Shown: in pieces, positions 37,106-49,627 of the stretch | Layout of the letters: every line of letters starts with the position of its first letter | Position numbering within the stretch: the stretch's first letter is position 1 | Assembly: GCF_004664715.2 (NCBI RefSeq) | Contig: NC_051066.1 | Span: forward strand, 76,295,147 to 76,359,146 | Reading direction: 5' to 3' | Length of the DNA stretch: 64,000 nt | Source of the DNA: Peromyscus leucopus | Taxonomy: Eukaryota > Chordata > Mammalia > Rodentia > Cricetidae | Translations under genes and position numbers: made by a program | The notes under the pieces: generated by a model | What the model was told of the DNA's origin: nothing | Seen by the model: the letters and a program-made list of their open reading frames with translations, nothing else | Databases searched by the model: none

Positions 37106-37349
37106 AAAGAAAAAAGAAACCTGGGACTTATGCAGGGACACTTGGCTCAGTCTGGGAGGAGTGGACTGGACCTGCCTGGACTGAGTCTACCAGGTTGATC
37201 TCAGTCCTGGGGGAGACTTTGCCCTGGAGGCAGTGGGAATGGGGGGTGGGCTTGGGGGAAGGGGAGGGGGGCAGGAAGGGGGAGAACAAAGGAATCTGTG
37301 GCTGTTATGTAGAACTGAATGGTATTGTAAAATAAAATAAAAGGAAAAA
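36575..37349 (+). mobile_element. L1 3' UTR insertion, interrupted by a B1
   Basis: Runs from ATCCACGGCTAGGCCCCGGG-type UTR through a G-rich polypurine tract (37237-37285) to AACTGAATGGTATTGTAAAA and an A-rich tail. Flanks share AAGAGTTGG (36566-36574, 37350-37358). A B1 inserted later at about 36925-37103. No ORF2 remains. Confidence 0.9.
36925..37103 (+). mobile_element. B1 SINE nested in L1
   Basis: Starts ACCTGGCGGTGGTGGCGC and ends in a long A tail with AAAAG units. GAAACCTGGG occurs on both sides (36911-36920 and near 37116-37125). Its position inside L1 UTR dates it after that L1. Confidence 0.94.
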
Positions 37350-37358
37350 AAGAGTTGG

Positions 37359-37720
37359 ATTTTGTAACCTACATCATTGAAAAGCTGGTTAGAACAATCT
37401 CATGGCCTACCTGAGAACTGCTGGGTCAGAATCTGTATTATATTAACATCCCACTGTTGAAAGAAGAAAGAGTGGAAATAGGAGAAGATGTGGGGGACAG
37501 AGGCTTGGAGAAAGAAAGGAGAAAGGGGAAGAGAGAAGGGAATGGAAACGGAGGGGAATTTGGAAAATGTTTTAAGCTGGTTTAATCATAAAAATTTCAC
37601 CACAGGACTTCTCAGAAACTGTAATATTTTAATGTGTATTTTGAAATTCCAAAAAGAGGATTTTCAATATTGACTACATAAACTTGTGGTCTATCTCAGA
37701 GCCTTAACAATCTAAGTTGG
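37359..37720. other. No gene; GGAGAAAG-rich patch
   Basis: Purine-rich 37455-37560, otherwise nothing supportable. Confidence 0.35.
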
Positions 37721-37915
37721 CAGTGGTTCTCATTTGACCTTGTAGGGGTCACATATCAGATATCCTGCATATCAGATATTTATATTACAATTCATAAAAT
37801 AGCAAAATTACAGTTATGAAGTAGCAATGAAAATAATCTTACACTTGGGGGTCACTACAGCCTGAGGAATTGTATTAAAGGGTCATAGCCATTAGGGAAG
37901 GTTGAGAACCCACTG
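37721..37915 (-). mobile_element. Non-autonomous hAT element (URR1-like)
   Basis: Same family as 28654-28863 in the opposite orientation: CAGTGGTTCTCA at the left, GGTTGAGAACCCACTG at the right, with TCATAACTGTAATTTTGC on the minus strand. No intact 8-bp duplication is visible, so it is probably older. Confidence 0.85.
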
Positions 37916-39075
37916 CTCTAAGGAATTTCCATTTGGCAATGCAACTCTACCTCACAATTTTATTTACTAGAGCTGTGGGGACACTGCCCCATGGCATCTC
38001 CCAGAGCTACCTATCCTCAACTGACTCTGTGTCCTTTAGGAACCAGAAGAGGCATTAATAAACAAAATAGCAAGTAACATTTTTATCATTTAGCACATAT
38101 CAGGACATTTATTGCCCATAACAGTCCAGCAAGGTAGGAGTCAGCCCAATTCACATCTTAGAAAACTGATGCAGCAAGAGAGAATCTGGCTGCAAGCCAT
38201 GACCTAAGTCCTTGAATGGAGCCTTCTGAGGCTTGCAGATAAGAAACTGAGAACCAGAGATCAGATCCAAATCCTGACCGTCTATGTCTCCTCTTTTCCA
38301 GTCCTCTTCCAACAACAGGACTTCTTTGCAGTAAGTGACCTGGCCTCTGTCTATCTCAATTGCTAACTTACACCTCTGTCTTCTGTTTTCCATGTTCTTT
38401 GCTGCAGCTCACTTTCATGATGACATAAATCTCCTTTTCCATGAATGAACTCTCAGGACAGAGACCTACTGCCTTGTTATAGGAGCCACAGATAAGCATT
38501 AGGGGAACCTGAAATGTTAAGTACACAGAGTTGTTCCTTCAAGAAAAAGAATGCAATGTCTGCTGTCCTCCCAGAAGGCTGGGACAGATGTGTTTTCTAG
38601 CCTAGTGATTTTTGCTCTATTTGTGTGGCCAGAGATTTTTCTAGCAATGGACCATCCCCCAGATCTATACCACTGGATTGTTTTTCTCAGTCAATCTATA
38701 GAACCTATTTTTATGGACTTTACAGTTCCAATATAGTCATGTCTGATCTATATTTAGCTTACTTTGTTCTACAAGATTTATGTATGTTTTGCTGTGTATG
38801 CAGGATTGAGTTAGTTATCACCTGAATAGTTTTCACCAAATTGTTTTGTGTTTAAATGTGCCTAAAACAAACCAGTGTCAGACTCCCAAAGTTTAAACCA
38901 ACACCAGCTATTGAGTCATGTTGAGTCAACGACCTTCTTCCCTCCCATAGTTCATCTCTCCACAGCCTATTAAAGCCAAAGAGACCCCCTTTCCTTGTGG
39001 CTTAGGCTTCACAACCATTGCCTGAGTGGATATGTCACCACTTCCAATTCCTTATGCAGAATGAAGCCCATTGTG
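37916..39075. other. No gene; possible MIR remnant
   Basis: 38085-38190 (AGGTAGGAGTCAGCCCAATT, AGAAAACTGATGCAGCAAGA) resembles antisense MIR. Nothing else supportable. Confidence 0.35.
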
Positions 39076-39399
39076 GTGGTTTGAATGAAAATGGCCCCCG
39101 TAGGCTCATAAGGAGTGGCACTATTAGGAGGGATGGTCTTGGAGGAGGAAATGTGTCACTGGAGCAGGCTTTGAGATTTCAGCCAGTGTCAATCTCTCTT
39201 GATGCTGCCTGCTGATCCAGATGTAGAACTCTTGGCTCCTTCTCCAGTAACATGTCTGCCTGCATGCCACTGTGCTTCCTAACACAATGACAATAAACTG
39301 AATCTTTGAACTGTAAACCAGCCCCAGTTAAATGTTTTCCTTTATAAGTTGCCATAGTCATAATGTCTCTTCACAACAATAGAAACGCCAACTAAGACA
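39076..39399 (+). mobile_element. Dispersed rodent repeat (GTGGTTTGAATGA family)
   Basis: A near-complete copy: GTGGTTTGAATGAAAATGGC, AGGCTCATAAGGAGTGGCAC, CTTGGAGGAGGAAATGTGTC, then ATAAGTTGCCATAGTCATAA and CAACTAAGACAA. It is the best reference in the window for the fragments at 15305, 35470, 48591 and 62155. I cannot name the family, and no coding capacity is visible. Confidence 0.65.
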
Positions 39400-40490
39400 A
39401 CCATCAAGCTTAGGGCATTGGTGAGCCAGCAGCTCTCACCAGAGGGGAAAGTGCCCTCTATTCAGTGCCTGTCTAACTCTATGCCTCTATTTACCAAAAT
39501 AAGAAGTAATTCTTATAGTAGACTTAGACAGGTAGTCTCCCTTCTCATTGGACCCATGTATTTGTTACCTGATACCCACCATTATAGAGATCATCTGCCT
39601 CCAGCAGTCTACTATTATTTGTTTTATATCATGCATCATGATAAGTGTTTACATCTCTCATCCTGTAACTTTCACAATACTGTGAAGTAATCTTCCACTC
39701 TGCTGTGAGTAATGAAGTTTGTAGAGATTATATTACATATCCAATCACGTATCATTAATACACAGCAAAATCCACCTAACCTTCCTTGACCTGCAAATGC
39801 ATCCTTTCATACAGCCTCAGTAACCTTCAACTAAACAAATTCCCACGTAGTCTTATTGAACATGGATCAAGGAGGGACTGGAGACTGGCAATGCCTGTTT
39901 CTTAGTTTCCTCATAAAAGGCACCACATGAAGCTTTCTTGGCAAGTATTGCACACCAACATGGCAGATGTTCAAAGTGAGGCAAGATGCTGCACCATGCA
40001 ATTGTGTTTCCAGCCCAAATTTTCCACTATATAAGATTTTGGCTTATGTCAAATCACAGTGCTAAAAAGGGCTCACCAGCTCCAGTTTCAAAGAGATGTG
40101 GGTTTGTGAAGACAGTTATCACATCACGGCACTGGCAAATGAGCACTGGGAGAAGACCACCCATTGCCCGGCTAGATAGCAGTGAAAAAAAATCATCAGT
40201 GAGTAGGTCAGCCTGGGCATCCGGACCACAGGGCTTTGTGTCTCTAAATATTCCTTTAGGATATCAGTTACTTTGTAAAATGAAATCATGGAGCTAAATA
40301 GGTTCAAACACCAAATCACATAGCCCTTTGAAGTAATAATGCAATCTCAAATCATACATTAGAAGCAGTTCATAAAATGTTCCTTGGAAAGAAACATGTT
40401 TACATGCAAGGTTTCCATTGTCTATTAAAGATCAGTAATATCCTTTCTCACAATGTAGACCTGAAATCCCCCCTCTTCCTCTCTCTCTTT

Positions 40491-40492
<2 letters not shown>
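39400..40492. other. No gene recognised
   Basis: About 1.1 kb without supportable features. The frame at 39986-40297 has no known similarity. Confidence 0.4.
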
Positions 40493-40547
<55 letters not shown>

Positions 40548-40865
40548 ACAAGCGTTGTGAACAGGTATGCATTTAACTTGTGCATGCTGCTGTGTGTAGA
40601 GGCCAGAAATGAACCTTGGGGACCATCCTCAGTCCTCCACCTAGCTTTTTGACACAGGGTCTCTCACTGAGCCTAGAGCATACCGATTAGGCCTGGTTGG
40701 CCAGCGAGCACCAGGAATCTACCTGTCTCTGCCTCCCCAGAGCTGAGATTATAGGCTTGCCACCACACTCAGCCACCACACACTTTAATGTGGGGGCTGC
40801 AGATCACACTCAGTCCTTCTGTTGCACAGCAGGCATTTGACTGGCTAAGCCATCTCCTCAGGCTC
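40493..40865 (-). mobile_element. B4-type composite SINE with (TG)26
   Basis: Antisense copy: a (TG)n tract at 40493-40545 (the CA tail), then GACACAGGGTCTCTCACTGA, GTTGGCCAGCGAGCACCAGG and CTGTCTCTGCCTCCCCAGAG (the 7SL-like part). It ends ACTGGCTAAGCCATCTCCTC, the complement of a tRNA-like head. Confidence 0.7.
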
Positions 40866-41129
40866 TTCTTTCCACATTCCTGAATCCCACAGTTGTTAAA
40901 CACATCAGAGCCTAGATTCCCTGTATCCCATTGTGTTGGAACAAGCCAAAGAAGAAAAGAGCAGGAAACAAATGCCTCTTATCCAAATGCCCTTACTCTG
41001 TCATAGGATGCCACCACAGGTAGCCTTTCCACACAGAAAGGCAGTGGCAAGATATGTTTTCCTCAACTGTGTTCCTCAAACTACCTAGAGCAAAACATTA
41101 AGTGTTTATCTATCTTGTTTTTAATTCAC

Positions 41130-41555
41130 AAGTTAGGGTTTCTATGACTGTTATAAAACACCGTGACCAAAAGCAACTCGGGGAGGCAAGGGTTTATATC
41201 AGTTTACAACTCTCGGGGGACATGCCGTCCTTGAGAGTAGTCAGGGCAGGAACCTGAAGGCAGGAACTGAGGAAGAGGCCATGGAGGAGTGCTGCTTACT
41301 GGCTTGCTAGTCAGAACTTGCTCTGACTGCTTTGTTACACTATCTGGGACAACCTGTCCATGGTAGCACCACCCACAGTGATCTGGGCCGTCCCACATCA
41401 GTTATCAAACAAGAGAACTCCCCCACAGACTTGCCTACAGGTTAATCCTATGGAAGCATTTTCTCAATTAAGATTTCTTCTTTCCAGATTTTCTTCTTCT
41501 TTTCCTAGCTTCTATCAAGTTGACATAAAAACTAGCCAGCATGCAAAGCATCTCA
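41130..41555. mobile_element. Dispersed rodent repeat (..TCAAGTTGACATAAAAACTAG family)
   Basis: GGGTTTCTATGACTGTTATA, ACACCGTGACCAAAAGCAAC, GAGGAGTGCTGCTTACTGGC, then AAGCATTTTCTCAATTAAG and AGTTGACATAAAAACTAGCC. I recognise this order as common in muroid genomes but cannot give it a catalogue name. The ORF at 41360-41770 begins inside it. Confidence 0.6.
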
Positions 41556-44500
41556 GATTGACACTGAATAAAAAGAAAATGATCAGGAAAATAAAATATG
41601 ATTTGCATGTCACAGCAATTTCAAATTGTTACAGAGATTTCCAAATGCTTAACCACCATTTTTTAACTTTTCTTTTGATTTTCAGTAATGAATCATTCCA
41701 TATCAACAGATCACAGAAACAACAACAGAGGACTGTAAACTCCAATGAGGACTATTGTGCAAATCAATAGTCCATCCAATTCCAGACACTTACTGGGCAA
41801 CCTCTATGTCTACACCAGGTATTGAGGTGCTGGTACTATTCGAGAAGTGGCTTAAATGGTTTTCTTTACCTCAAATTTAACCTTGGAGATGAGAAGAAAA
41901 TCGTACTATACATAAAACCTAACCCTGACTCAGCCTCTGCTTCCTACATATACTTTCCCTCCTCATATCCAAGCTCTATTTCTTCATCAGCTGTTTCCCC
42001 AGAAAAAGTCCTGAACCATCCATTTCTCTCCATCTCCACTATAAACCCTGTGTCACTCCTGTATGACCTCACCCGGCATTGCTGCAATGCCTGCCTCTGT
42101 CTCCCAGACTCCATCTCAACCCTATGAAGCAGAGTTAGTCTCTTAACACAGAAAATTCATCAAATGGCTACCCACACTGCTGAGAATACACCTTGCCATG
42201 GCCAATGTCATTTCAAACTATTTATTCTTCCTATAGTCATACAGGTCTTCCTCGTGTTCCTTTTGGCCATCTAGCCTGTTCCCATTTTAGGGTATCTAAT
42301 AACTATTGGCTTAGCCAGGAGCATTGTGAGTCTCAGGGTAACTGTAACATCCTTAATGGGGCTTTCCCTTTCCACCCAAAAGCTTTATTTCACTTCACTG
42401 AGATTTCTGTCGTCACTTGGCTTACTGCCTGAGAGCCAAAGCCTGCCATGCCATTAGCATTTGACAAACATTTACTCTCCGAAAGGAAAACTTTCAGCAA
42501 TCCAGGAGTCTGTATTTGGTTGCTTCTTAATGATAAGAAAAAATAACTAATTTTCTCAAAAGAAAAGAGTCCAAATAAAAAATGCTGAGGAGTTCTTTGC
42601 TGACTTACTTGAGATTTAATTATGTGAAGAATTTTGATAAAAAGAAGGAAAAATATTATAGGGCATAATGGTGTTAATGTGTGAGTTTTTATTGTTTACC
42701 CCAGTCTCCTTCCTGGGGTTTTATTAATGAGCCAACTATCTCGTATGTGATAATGTATTACAATGAGTTCCATTTGGTTGCAGGTCAAGATAAAATAGCA
42801 CAGTGTAATTTAAACAAAATGATGTTTGCTTGGTGAATGGCAGACTCATTTAACACTTGCTTCTCTCTTAGGCACTTTAGCTGTGCGCTCTCCACCCTCC
42901 CTCCCCGATCCTGGGAGGAAGTAAACAAGCCAGCTGCTCAGCAACCTAATTTGGCCTCTGAGAAAAATCAGGAATCAAGGTGGCCCCTCAAATGGCCATG
43001 TGTCATAAAGGCCAGTCACCTTGCCTGGCAGCCTTTGAAGAGTAGTGGGAATGCGACAGCCACCTGTGAATTTCTGAAAAGCCAGGCAGGTATTCACCAC
43101 CTGGTTACTTCTCAGAAGCAGCTCTGTGGCCTAGGGCACAGGACAAATCCCAGAGAGGTGGCATCCCCCTTCAACAGACAGCCTTCAAAGGGTGGGTAGT
43201 GCCTTACGCCCACCTGTGTTAACCGTCAGCTACCCACAAGGAGTACAGTGGTGGGAATGCCCCTGTTATCTATGGCTTTCATCTCTGTGGCTGAGAAGTG
43301 CTGCTTTGGTGGGCTGCAAAGATGGGTTTCTAGGGTGGCTTTGCTTCTCGTGACAACATTTCACCATGACACGATGAACATGTGCCATCTGCGGAGCAGA
43401 AAGGCACCTGACAGAAGAGCAGGACAAGGCATCGTCAGTGAGGCATGTGCTCAAAACCATTCAGCTTACTCCAAAAGAATATTGAGTTCAAGTTCTAGAA
43501 AATACAAAGAATGCCTATTTATTTACCTGTTCTCTCAGCTATAAAAAGTACATATTTTGAGCCAATGAACCAAACTAATACAGTACCAAGTCACCACTAG
43601 GTCCCCAAGGTATTGCACTGACCACTTGGATCTGAGCCAAAATGTGACTATCTGTGATGTAATCATTTGTTCATTTATTTTTCCTCCTGAATGTCATTTT
43701 AAGGTGATTTTGGAGATGCGGTAAATACTCAGTCATACTATTTTCCTAATACGTTCTATTTCCATCAATTATTGTTTTTAAATGTAGTGACTTTGCTACC
43801 TATTTGGAGAAGATGAGCACGTGGGCAGAATTTCTGAAAACCTTACTGCATCTCTTCTTCCCTTGTGATGCCACTGAACAGTTTGTTTGATATACAGCAT
43901 ATTAGAGCTTAATTACAGAAGAATGCAAAGTGATCACTTTGGGTGCCATCTGTGTGAAACTCTTTGTGATTCTTGCAAATGGAGGACAACTAAATAAGAT
44001 GGAGTAGACTCATTTAGACTGACAAACATGGAAGCCATGATGTCAGTGAAAACACTTTTGAAAAGCAAAGGTTATGACCAGTACTCCATGCTGTCCCTGA
44101 CATATAAGGGACCCCACAGGCCCTCCTTGTTTATGAACCCAGAGCATCTGAAGTCCAACAGTCAAGCCCCCATCCTCAGCCTGCATGTGCTCTTTGTCTT
44201 GCCCTCAATTAAAGCCCTTCTCCCAGAGTTCTGTGCACCTGCATAGGAGCCACCAGGTGCTCAGCTGTTTACATGCAAAACAACAACCAGCACACATCTC
44301 TATGTGGGACACACACTCTCTCAGTAGACTGAGGGAAGCAGAAGCTGAGTCTGCAGGCAGAGTCCCCAGCCAGAACAAGAGCAAGGACATCAAGCTGAAT
44401 GAAAACAAATGCTGCAGTGTTTTTCCCTGAGAAAGTCAACAGATCCGACTTCAGAAAAACAAAAGGGCAATGCAGCTTACCGACATTTGAAAAACAAGTT

Positions 44501-45946
44501 GGATTCGCTATAAAAATCTAAATATCTACCCACTGCAGATATGTATAGTTTGTATATATGTATGTATGGAAATGCTGAGTGGTCAGAAACCATTAACCAG
44601 CACATCAAAACAGATGAAAATAAAATCAAAGCATTTAAAGAAAATCACAGAGCATTCTTAAAGAACTAAGGCCTCTTCAGGAACCAGTTGCTGACATTTC
44701 CCAAACACTCTCTTAAAAGACTTAGGAAAACATGTTTGCAAAGACATTTGATACTATGATTTTTATAAAGCCTTAATCTGTGTGTGATTCAAATCCTTTG
44801 CAGGGCTTCCCATCCTTGGAGAGAAGATGGGGAAAATGAGAATAATTAGTGGATTTTTTTCCTGTCTGGTAGTTAAACACCCTAATTACTTCAAGCACCA
44901 TTACCACCACTTTCACATAAGCCATCCTTTGAAAACACTTTTCAATCTAAACGAAAATTGATGCTAATTTCTTTCCCAGAATATAGCCAATATTAACACA
45001 ATTTGGAGAGCCACTGGATTTACTTTTTAAATCTTAACAGGGATGTCAATATTATAATAGTACACAATGGAGATAATCTGCCACATCCAAAGTGGAACCA
45101 ACCAGAAACTCTTTACAATGACTACACACTTTTGTAGGCATAAAAAGTACTATAATTATATATCATGTACCATAACTTTTATTACTGGATTGCCATTATT
45201 TTGGTACTAAAATGCCGTCCTATATTCCTTCATGCAAAATTTACTTACATTAGAATTATAGTGCTGGGCCTTTTATTCTTCCCTCTTTTATGCTGGAGAG
45301 AATAACTTTTTCTGATTGTTATCTCGATAAATCAACATGTTGGTGAAGCTTGTGAACACATTTTTCATTAGTTTCTTTGTCATAAATTCAGTGGATTAAT
45401 AAATCATGACATTATTTGTTTCTAACATAAAATATAACAAAGGAACCAGACACTAGGTACATATTAGTTGAATGAATAGTTCATGTGCTCATTTTTGTGA
45501 CATTTCACCTGGCTGCCGTAGACTAATGAAGTCAATGATCAGAAACATAATGCTCAAGAGACAATCTTCACTCAAGATAGAAAATGAGTGACATTTGGTT
45601 GACCTCTACTTTGGAGTGTGGGACAAAGTGCATATAACAATAACTATAATATAAGATAAAATGCAAATAGCAAGTGTTACAAAACCATATCAACAGTCCA
45701 TGGTGATAAAGTTATACCTGCCCAGAGACTCAGAAAGACTGCATGAGCGATGTGACCCCTGGAATGCATCTTAAAGGATGAAAAGAAATTCACTGGGCAG
45801 AAATGAGTGGTGGCCATCCAGACAGAAACAATGATAAGAACAAATACATGCAGGCAGAATGAAATGCACAGGAGTCAAGTGTAGTCAGTTTGCTGGTATC
45901 CTCCGTACATCGAGACAACCTTAGTGAGTCAATAGTCAATGAGCAG
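41556..45946. other. 4.4 kb without recognised repeats: longest apparently unique block
   Basis: No SINE, L1 or microsatellite was seen over 4.4 kb, unusual in this window. No exon can be supported; frames at 41822-42127, 42837-43199 and 43248-43544 have no recognisable similarity. AT-rich, non-repetitive parts such as 43650-43990 and 45230-45480 could be conserved non-coding DNA, but conservation cannot be judged from one sequence. Confidence 0.35.
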
Positions 45947-45959
45947 CAGATGGCAATTT

Positions 45960-46126
45960 CTTTTTTTGGTTTGTTTTTTTGTTTTTCGAGACAAGGTTTC
46001 TCTGTGACCTTTCCTGGAACTCAGTTGGTAGCCCAGGCTGGCCTCGAACTCACAGAGATCCGCCTGGCTCTGCCTCCCGAGTGCTGGGATTAAAGGCGTG
46101 TGCCGCCGCCGCCACCACCACCCAGC
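45960..46126 (-). mobile_element. B1 SINE, young
   Basis: Antisense B1 with intact CpGs (CTCGAACTCACAGAGATCCG) and an expanded GCCGCCGCCGCCACCACCAC end. Perfect duplication CAGATGGCAATTT at 45947-45959 and 46129-46141. A short deletion shortens its left half. Confidence 0.97.
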
Positions 46127-46316
46127 AACAGATGGCAATTTTGAATCAAGATTGTAACATGAAGATTAATAGGAAATTAATGCATACAAGTTGCAATTGT
46201 GAAAACAGAAGCAAAGAATTAGAAAATAAGCATGCAATGGGAAATAAGTGAAGATGAAGAGGTGAGTTATAGCAGAGGAAATGCAGAGAAGAGGTTAGAA
46301 ACAAAAAAATAATGAA

Positions 46317-46615
46317 GGGGCTGGGAAGATGGCTCAGCAGGTCAGAGTAGTGCTCTGTAAGTGTGAGACCGAAGTTTGAATCCCCAGCACCCACGTGAAA
46401 AAATGCTAGGCATGGCTGAATACTCCCAGAAGCTGAGAATTGGAGGGGAAGGAGGCAAGTGGATCCTGGTAACTCCATGGCCAGTCTGCCTAGTAAACAG
46501 CCGGCTTCTGGTTCAATGAGAGACCCTGTCCTCAACGTGGTAATGTAGAGAGCTATAAAGAAAGATGCCTGGCCTGCACTCATACACTCGTGGGCTTGTA
46601 TGACTGTACAGCGCG

Positions 46616-46669
<54 letters not shown>
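46317..46669 (+). mobile_element. B4-type composite SINE with (CA)n tail
   Basis: tRNA-like head (GGGGCTGGGAAGATGGCTCA), B1-like middle (CCTGGTAACTCCATGGCCAG), then GAGAGACCCTGTCCTCAACG and a GCGCGCGCGCACATACACAC tail passing into (CA)22. The 172-codon minus frame across it is not a gene. Confidence 0.75.
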
Positions 46670-47205
46670 ATTATACAGACGCAAAATGAACAGATGTGGC
46701 AAGCCAATGTGGCACGTAAACAGGAGAAATGTCAGAAAAAGAAGGAGGAACTGTGTTAGGCTAGGACAGTAAACACATGGGACAAGACTGGCAGTAACTA
46801 AATCAGCCCTGTCTAGACAGTCACCAGCCTAGAACCTCTCTCTCCTCTCGCTGTCACATCCTGTAAAGCTCACCTATCTATTGTCATGTCACCCTGGAAG
46901 CTTCCTCCAGTGGTGCAGGACTGTCCGAGGCTCTCTCCTAATCTTATTCCATTTCCTACTACACATTTTTAACACAGTTAAACACAAGCCCCAACCTTCA
47001 GGAGACATGAGCTCAACACTGTGAAGGGCAGGCCCTGAGTTGACCTTCACACTCTAATAGTCCAGTCCAGGGGCACCACTGGCAGAAAGGGGTGCTTTCT
47101 TTGTACTTTACTTTTTCTTTAAAAAATGAAAGTGAATTGAAAAATAATGTAAAATTCAAGATCCTAAAATAGCAGACAAATTGCTATTAAAAATGCAGAC
47201 TAGAA
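46670..47205. other. No gene or repeat recognised
   Basis: Nothing supportable. Confidence 0.4.
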
Positions 47206-47356
47206 GGCAGGGTGGTGGTGGTGCACGCCTTCAATCTCAGCACTCTGGAGGCAGAGGCAGGAGCATCTCTGAGTTTGAGGCCAGCCTAGTCTACAGAGTG
47301 AGTTCTAGGACAGCCAGAGCTACACAGAGAGACCCTGTCTTTCAGCCTGTCTCTCA
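47206..47356 (+). mobile_element. B1 SINE, older subtype
   Basis: GGCAGGGTGGTGGTGGTGCA to GAGACCCTGTCTTTCAGCCT. It lacks a clean A tail and the CAAAGCGAG variant, so it probably belongs to an older subfamily. Confidence 0.88.
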
Positions 47357-47561
47357 AGTGTGACAACTCTCATGAGCATTACTATTTGTGAACGAATGCA
47401 CAAAGCCACCTGCTTTAGACAGCTAACATGGAATTGTCTTCTTCCTATCTCTACCTTTTCTTCCCACTTCTAGTTCCTTCAGGCAGCAGTTTGCACTCTC
47501 GGGGTGCAGAAGACTGGTGATATCTATTTTGTATCTTATGAATTGTCCCTAAGTGGGATTG

Positions 47562-47756
47562 TTTTTACTTTTATTTGTGTTATATGCATGTGTCTGCTTG
47601 TCTGTACACAGTGGTCACAGAAGCCAGAAGAATACATTGGATCCCTGGAATTGTACTTACAGACAGTTGTAAATAGCCATGTAGGTGCTAGGAATCAAAA
47701 GCAGGTCCTCTGCAAGAGCAGCCAGTGCTCTTAACCCTTGAGCCATCTCTCCAGCT
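47562..47756 (-). mobile_element. B2/B3-type SINE
   Basis: Antisense copy ending TTGAGCCATCTCTCCAGCT, with GGTCCTCTGCAAGAGCAGCC and ACAGTTGTAAATAGCCATGT in the body. Confidence 0.82.
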
Positions 47757-48088
47757 AGAAAGTGGGAATTTTAATACAGGAAGGAAGGCATAAGAAGGAC
47801 TCAAAGGAGAAATTGAGATGTAAGTAAAGTTCTCCAAGAGATAAGGGGCATGCTGGACATGAACAATTGTATCCAGCCAGGTGGTTCGTGATTTGCATTG
47901 ACCATCAGACAATCACCATTCTGTCCCAAAATAGTTTAGGGGTCAAAACTGCCAAAACATGACAGAGACTAGCCTGCCTGCTCGTTGAATCTCAGACACA
48001 TTCACCTGCCACCTTCCCTGCCTGGGTAAACAATGAAATAAGCTACCAAAATGTATTTTAAAGACTGTGTTTAAAAACTGTGTTTCTT

Positions 48089-48699
48089 ACATACATCCAC
48101 ACCACAGTGGACCTCCCTCCACTCCTCCAGCTACTCCCAGTCCTTCTCCCTCAGATCCATTCCTCCTCCATTAATTCAGATATGCCCTCTCTGATTTTTA
48201 GCTAATTTAGATAAAGGTTTATCTATATTGCTAATTTTCTCAAAGAACCAACTCTTTGTTTTATTGATTCTTTGTATTCTTTTTGTTTATATTTTATTTA
48301 TTTCAGCCCCAAGTTTGATTATTTCTTGTTATCTGCTCATTTGGGTTGTATTTTCTTCTTTTTATTTTAGAACTTTCAGGTATGCTGATAAGTTGCTAGT
48401 ATAAGATCACTCCAGTTTTTTCATGTAGGTACTTAGTGCTATGAACTTTCCTCTTAGAACAGCCTTCATTATGTGCCATTAGTTTGGATATACTGTATAT
48501 TCAATTTCATTCAATTTTAGAAAGTCTTTAATTTCTTTCTTAATTTTTGTCTTGACCCATTTTTCATTTAGAAGAGAGTTGTTCATTGTGGTGGTTTGAA
48601 AGAAAAAGATCCCTAAAGGGCGTGGCACTATTAGAAATATGAAGTTTTGCTGTAGGCTTATTCTATAACATTAAAAATATGTACGTTTATTAAAAAAAA
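48089..48699 (+). mobile_element. Chimeric polyadenylated retrocopy made of repeats
   Basis: Bounded by a perfect 16-bp duplication AAAAACTGTGTTTCTT (48073-48088 and 48700-48715) at a TTT/AAAA site, the target preferred by L1 endonuclease. At its right end are ATTAAA (48670-48675) and an A run, so the inserted RNA was read on the plus strand. Its content is antisense L1 3' UTR-like sequence (48089-48170), antisense L1 ORF2 (about 48175-48590), and the first part of a GTGGTTTGAA-family repeat (48591-48640). This is best read as a retroposed cellular transcript copied by L1 machinery, not an ordinary L1 insertion. Confidence 0.7.
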
Positions 48700-48715
48700 A
48701 AAAACTGTGTTTCTT

Positions 48716-49257
48716 CTATTACAAAACTGAGTCCATAAAGGGGGACTGTCTTTAAGATGGTGCCGTTTTCTCTTTATTTTAAACACCAAGACAGTACATG
48801 GAGTCCAGAGTCTCTAACCCTGTAAATAATTACATTATGAGGTTGTCTTGTCAGCATGTACATCAACTGCATACCTCCCAGGTCCTCCAGGAATTTCCCT
48901 TGTCCCCAAGATGCGTAGACCATGACCTCACAGTTCTTCTCCAACATCTCTAATCTAATCTATGCCCTCTACTCCCTCCGCACCACCTCACTCCAAGCCC
49001 TACCCCACCCACACCAGCTGCTCACAGCTGCCCAACTTGTCTCCCAGATTTAAAGTCACACCACTCACTTTACATTCCACATATCTGGGTCTTTCTGAAA
49101 TATACTTTAAATCACCCCACTGGTTAAATATCTTAACCAGCTCCCCATCAACTAGAGAACAGAACCTACAACATAGGGCCTTCAGTATAGACGCGACCTA
49201 CATTTCTAACTTCTTCCAGTAAGTCATCCCATTCATTCTCAGGTTTCCTTTTGAAGT
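48716..49257. other. No gene recognised
   Basis: The plus frame 48962-49222 is serine/proline-rich and unlike known proteins. Nothing else supportable. Confidence 0.4.
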
Positions 49258-49627
49258 CTTCACACATAGTTGTAGTTGATCTTGTTCCCCATACTCTTCT
49301 CTCCCATGAACCTACTGCCCATCCCCATTTGTACCCCTCGATCCCAAGTGTCCCCCTTCCACTTTCATGTCACATGTCTATTATCCTCCACACACTCCTC
49401 CCTTAGAACCTCTTTTTTCTACTGTAATGGGCAGGTCCTTTTCTAGTTTCCTGGTCTCAGCTCATACTCACTCCCATGTGACTATATGAAAAATTATGTA
49501 AAAACATGTAAATATGTAAACATTAAAAGCTAGGATCCACACATGAGAGGACGCATGATCTTTGAATCTGACTTACCACACTCAACACAGTATTTTCCAG
49601 TTGAGTCCATTTTCCTGCAAATTCTTT

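Noticed and set aside
41360..41770. 136-codon open frame
   Set aside because: Starts within a dispersed rodent repeat and continues into unremarkable DNA; no similarity recognised.
46146..46664. 172-codon minus-strand open frame
   Set aside because: It starts in a CA microsatellite and runs through a B4-type SINE; the cysteine/valine alternation is the repeat read as codons.
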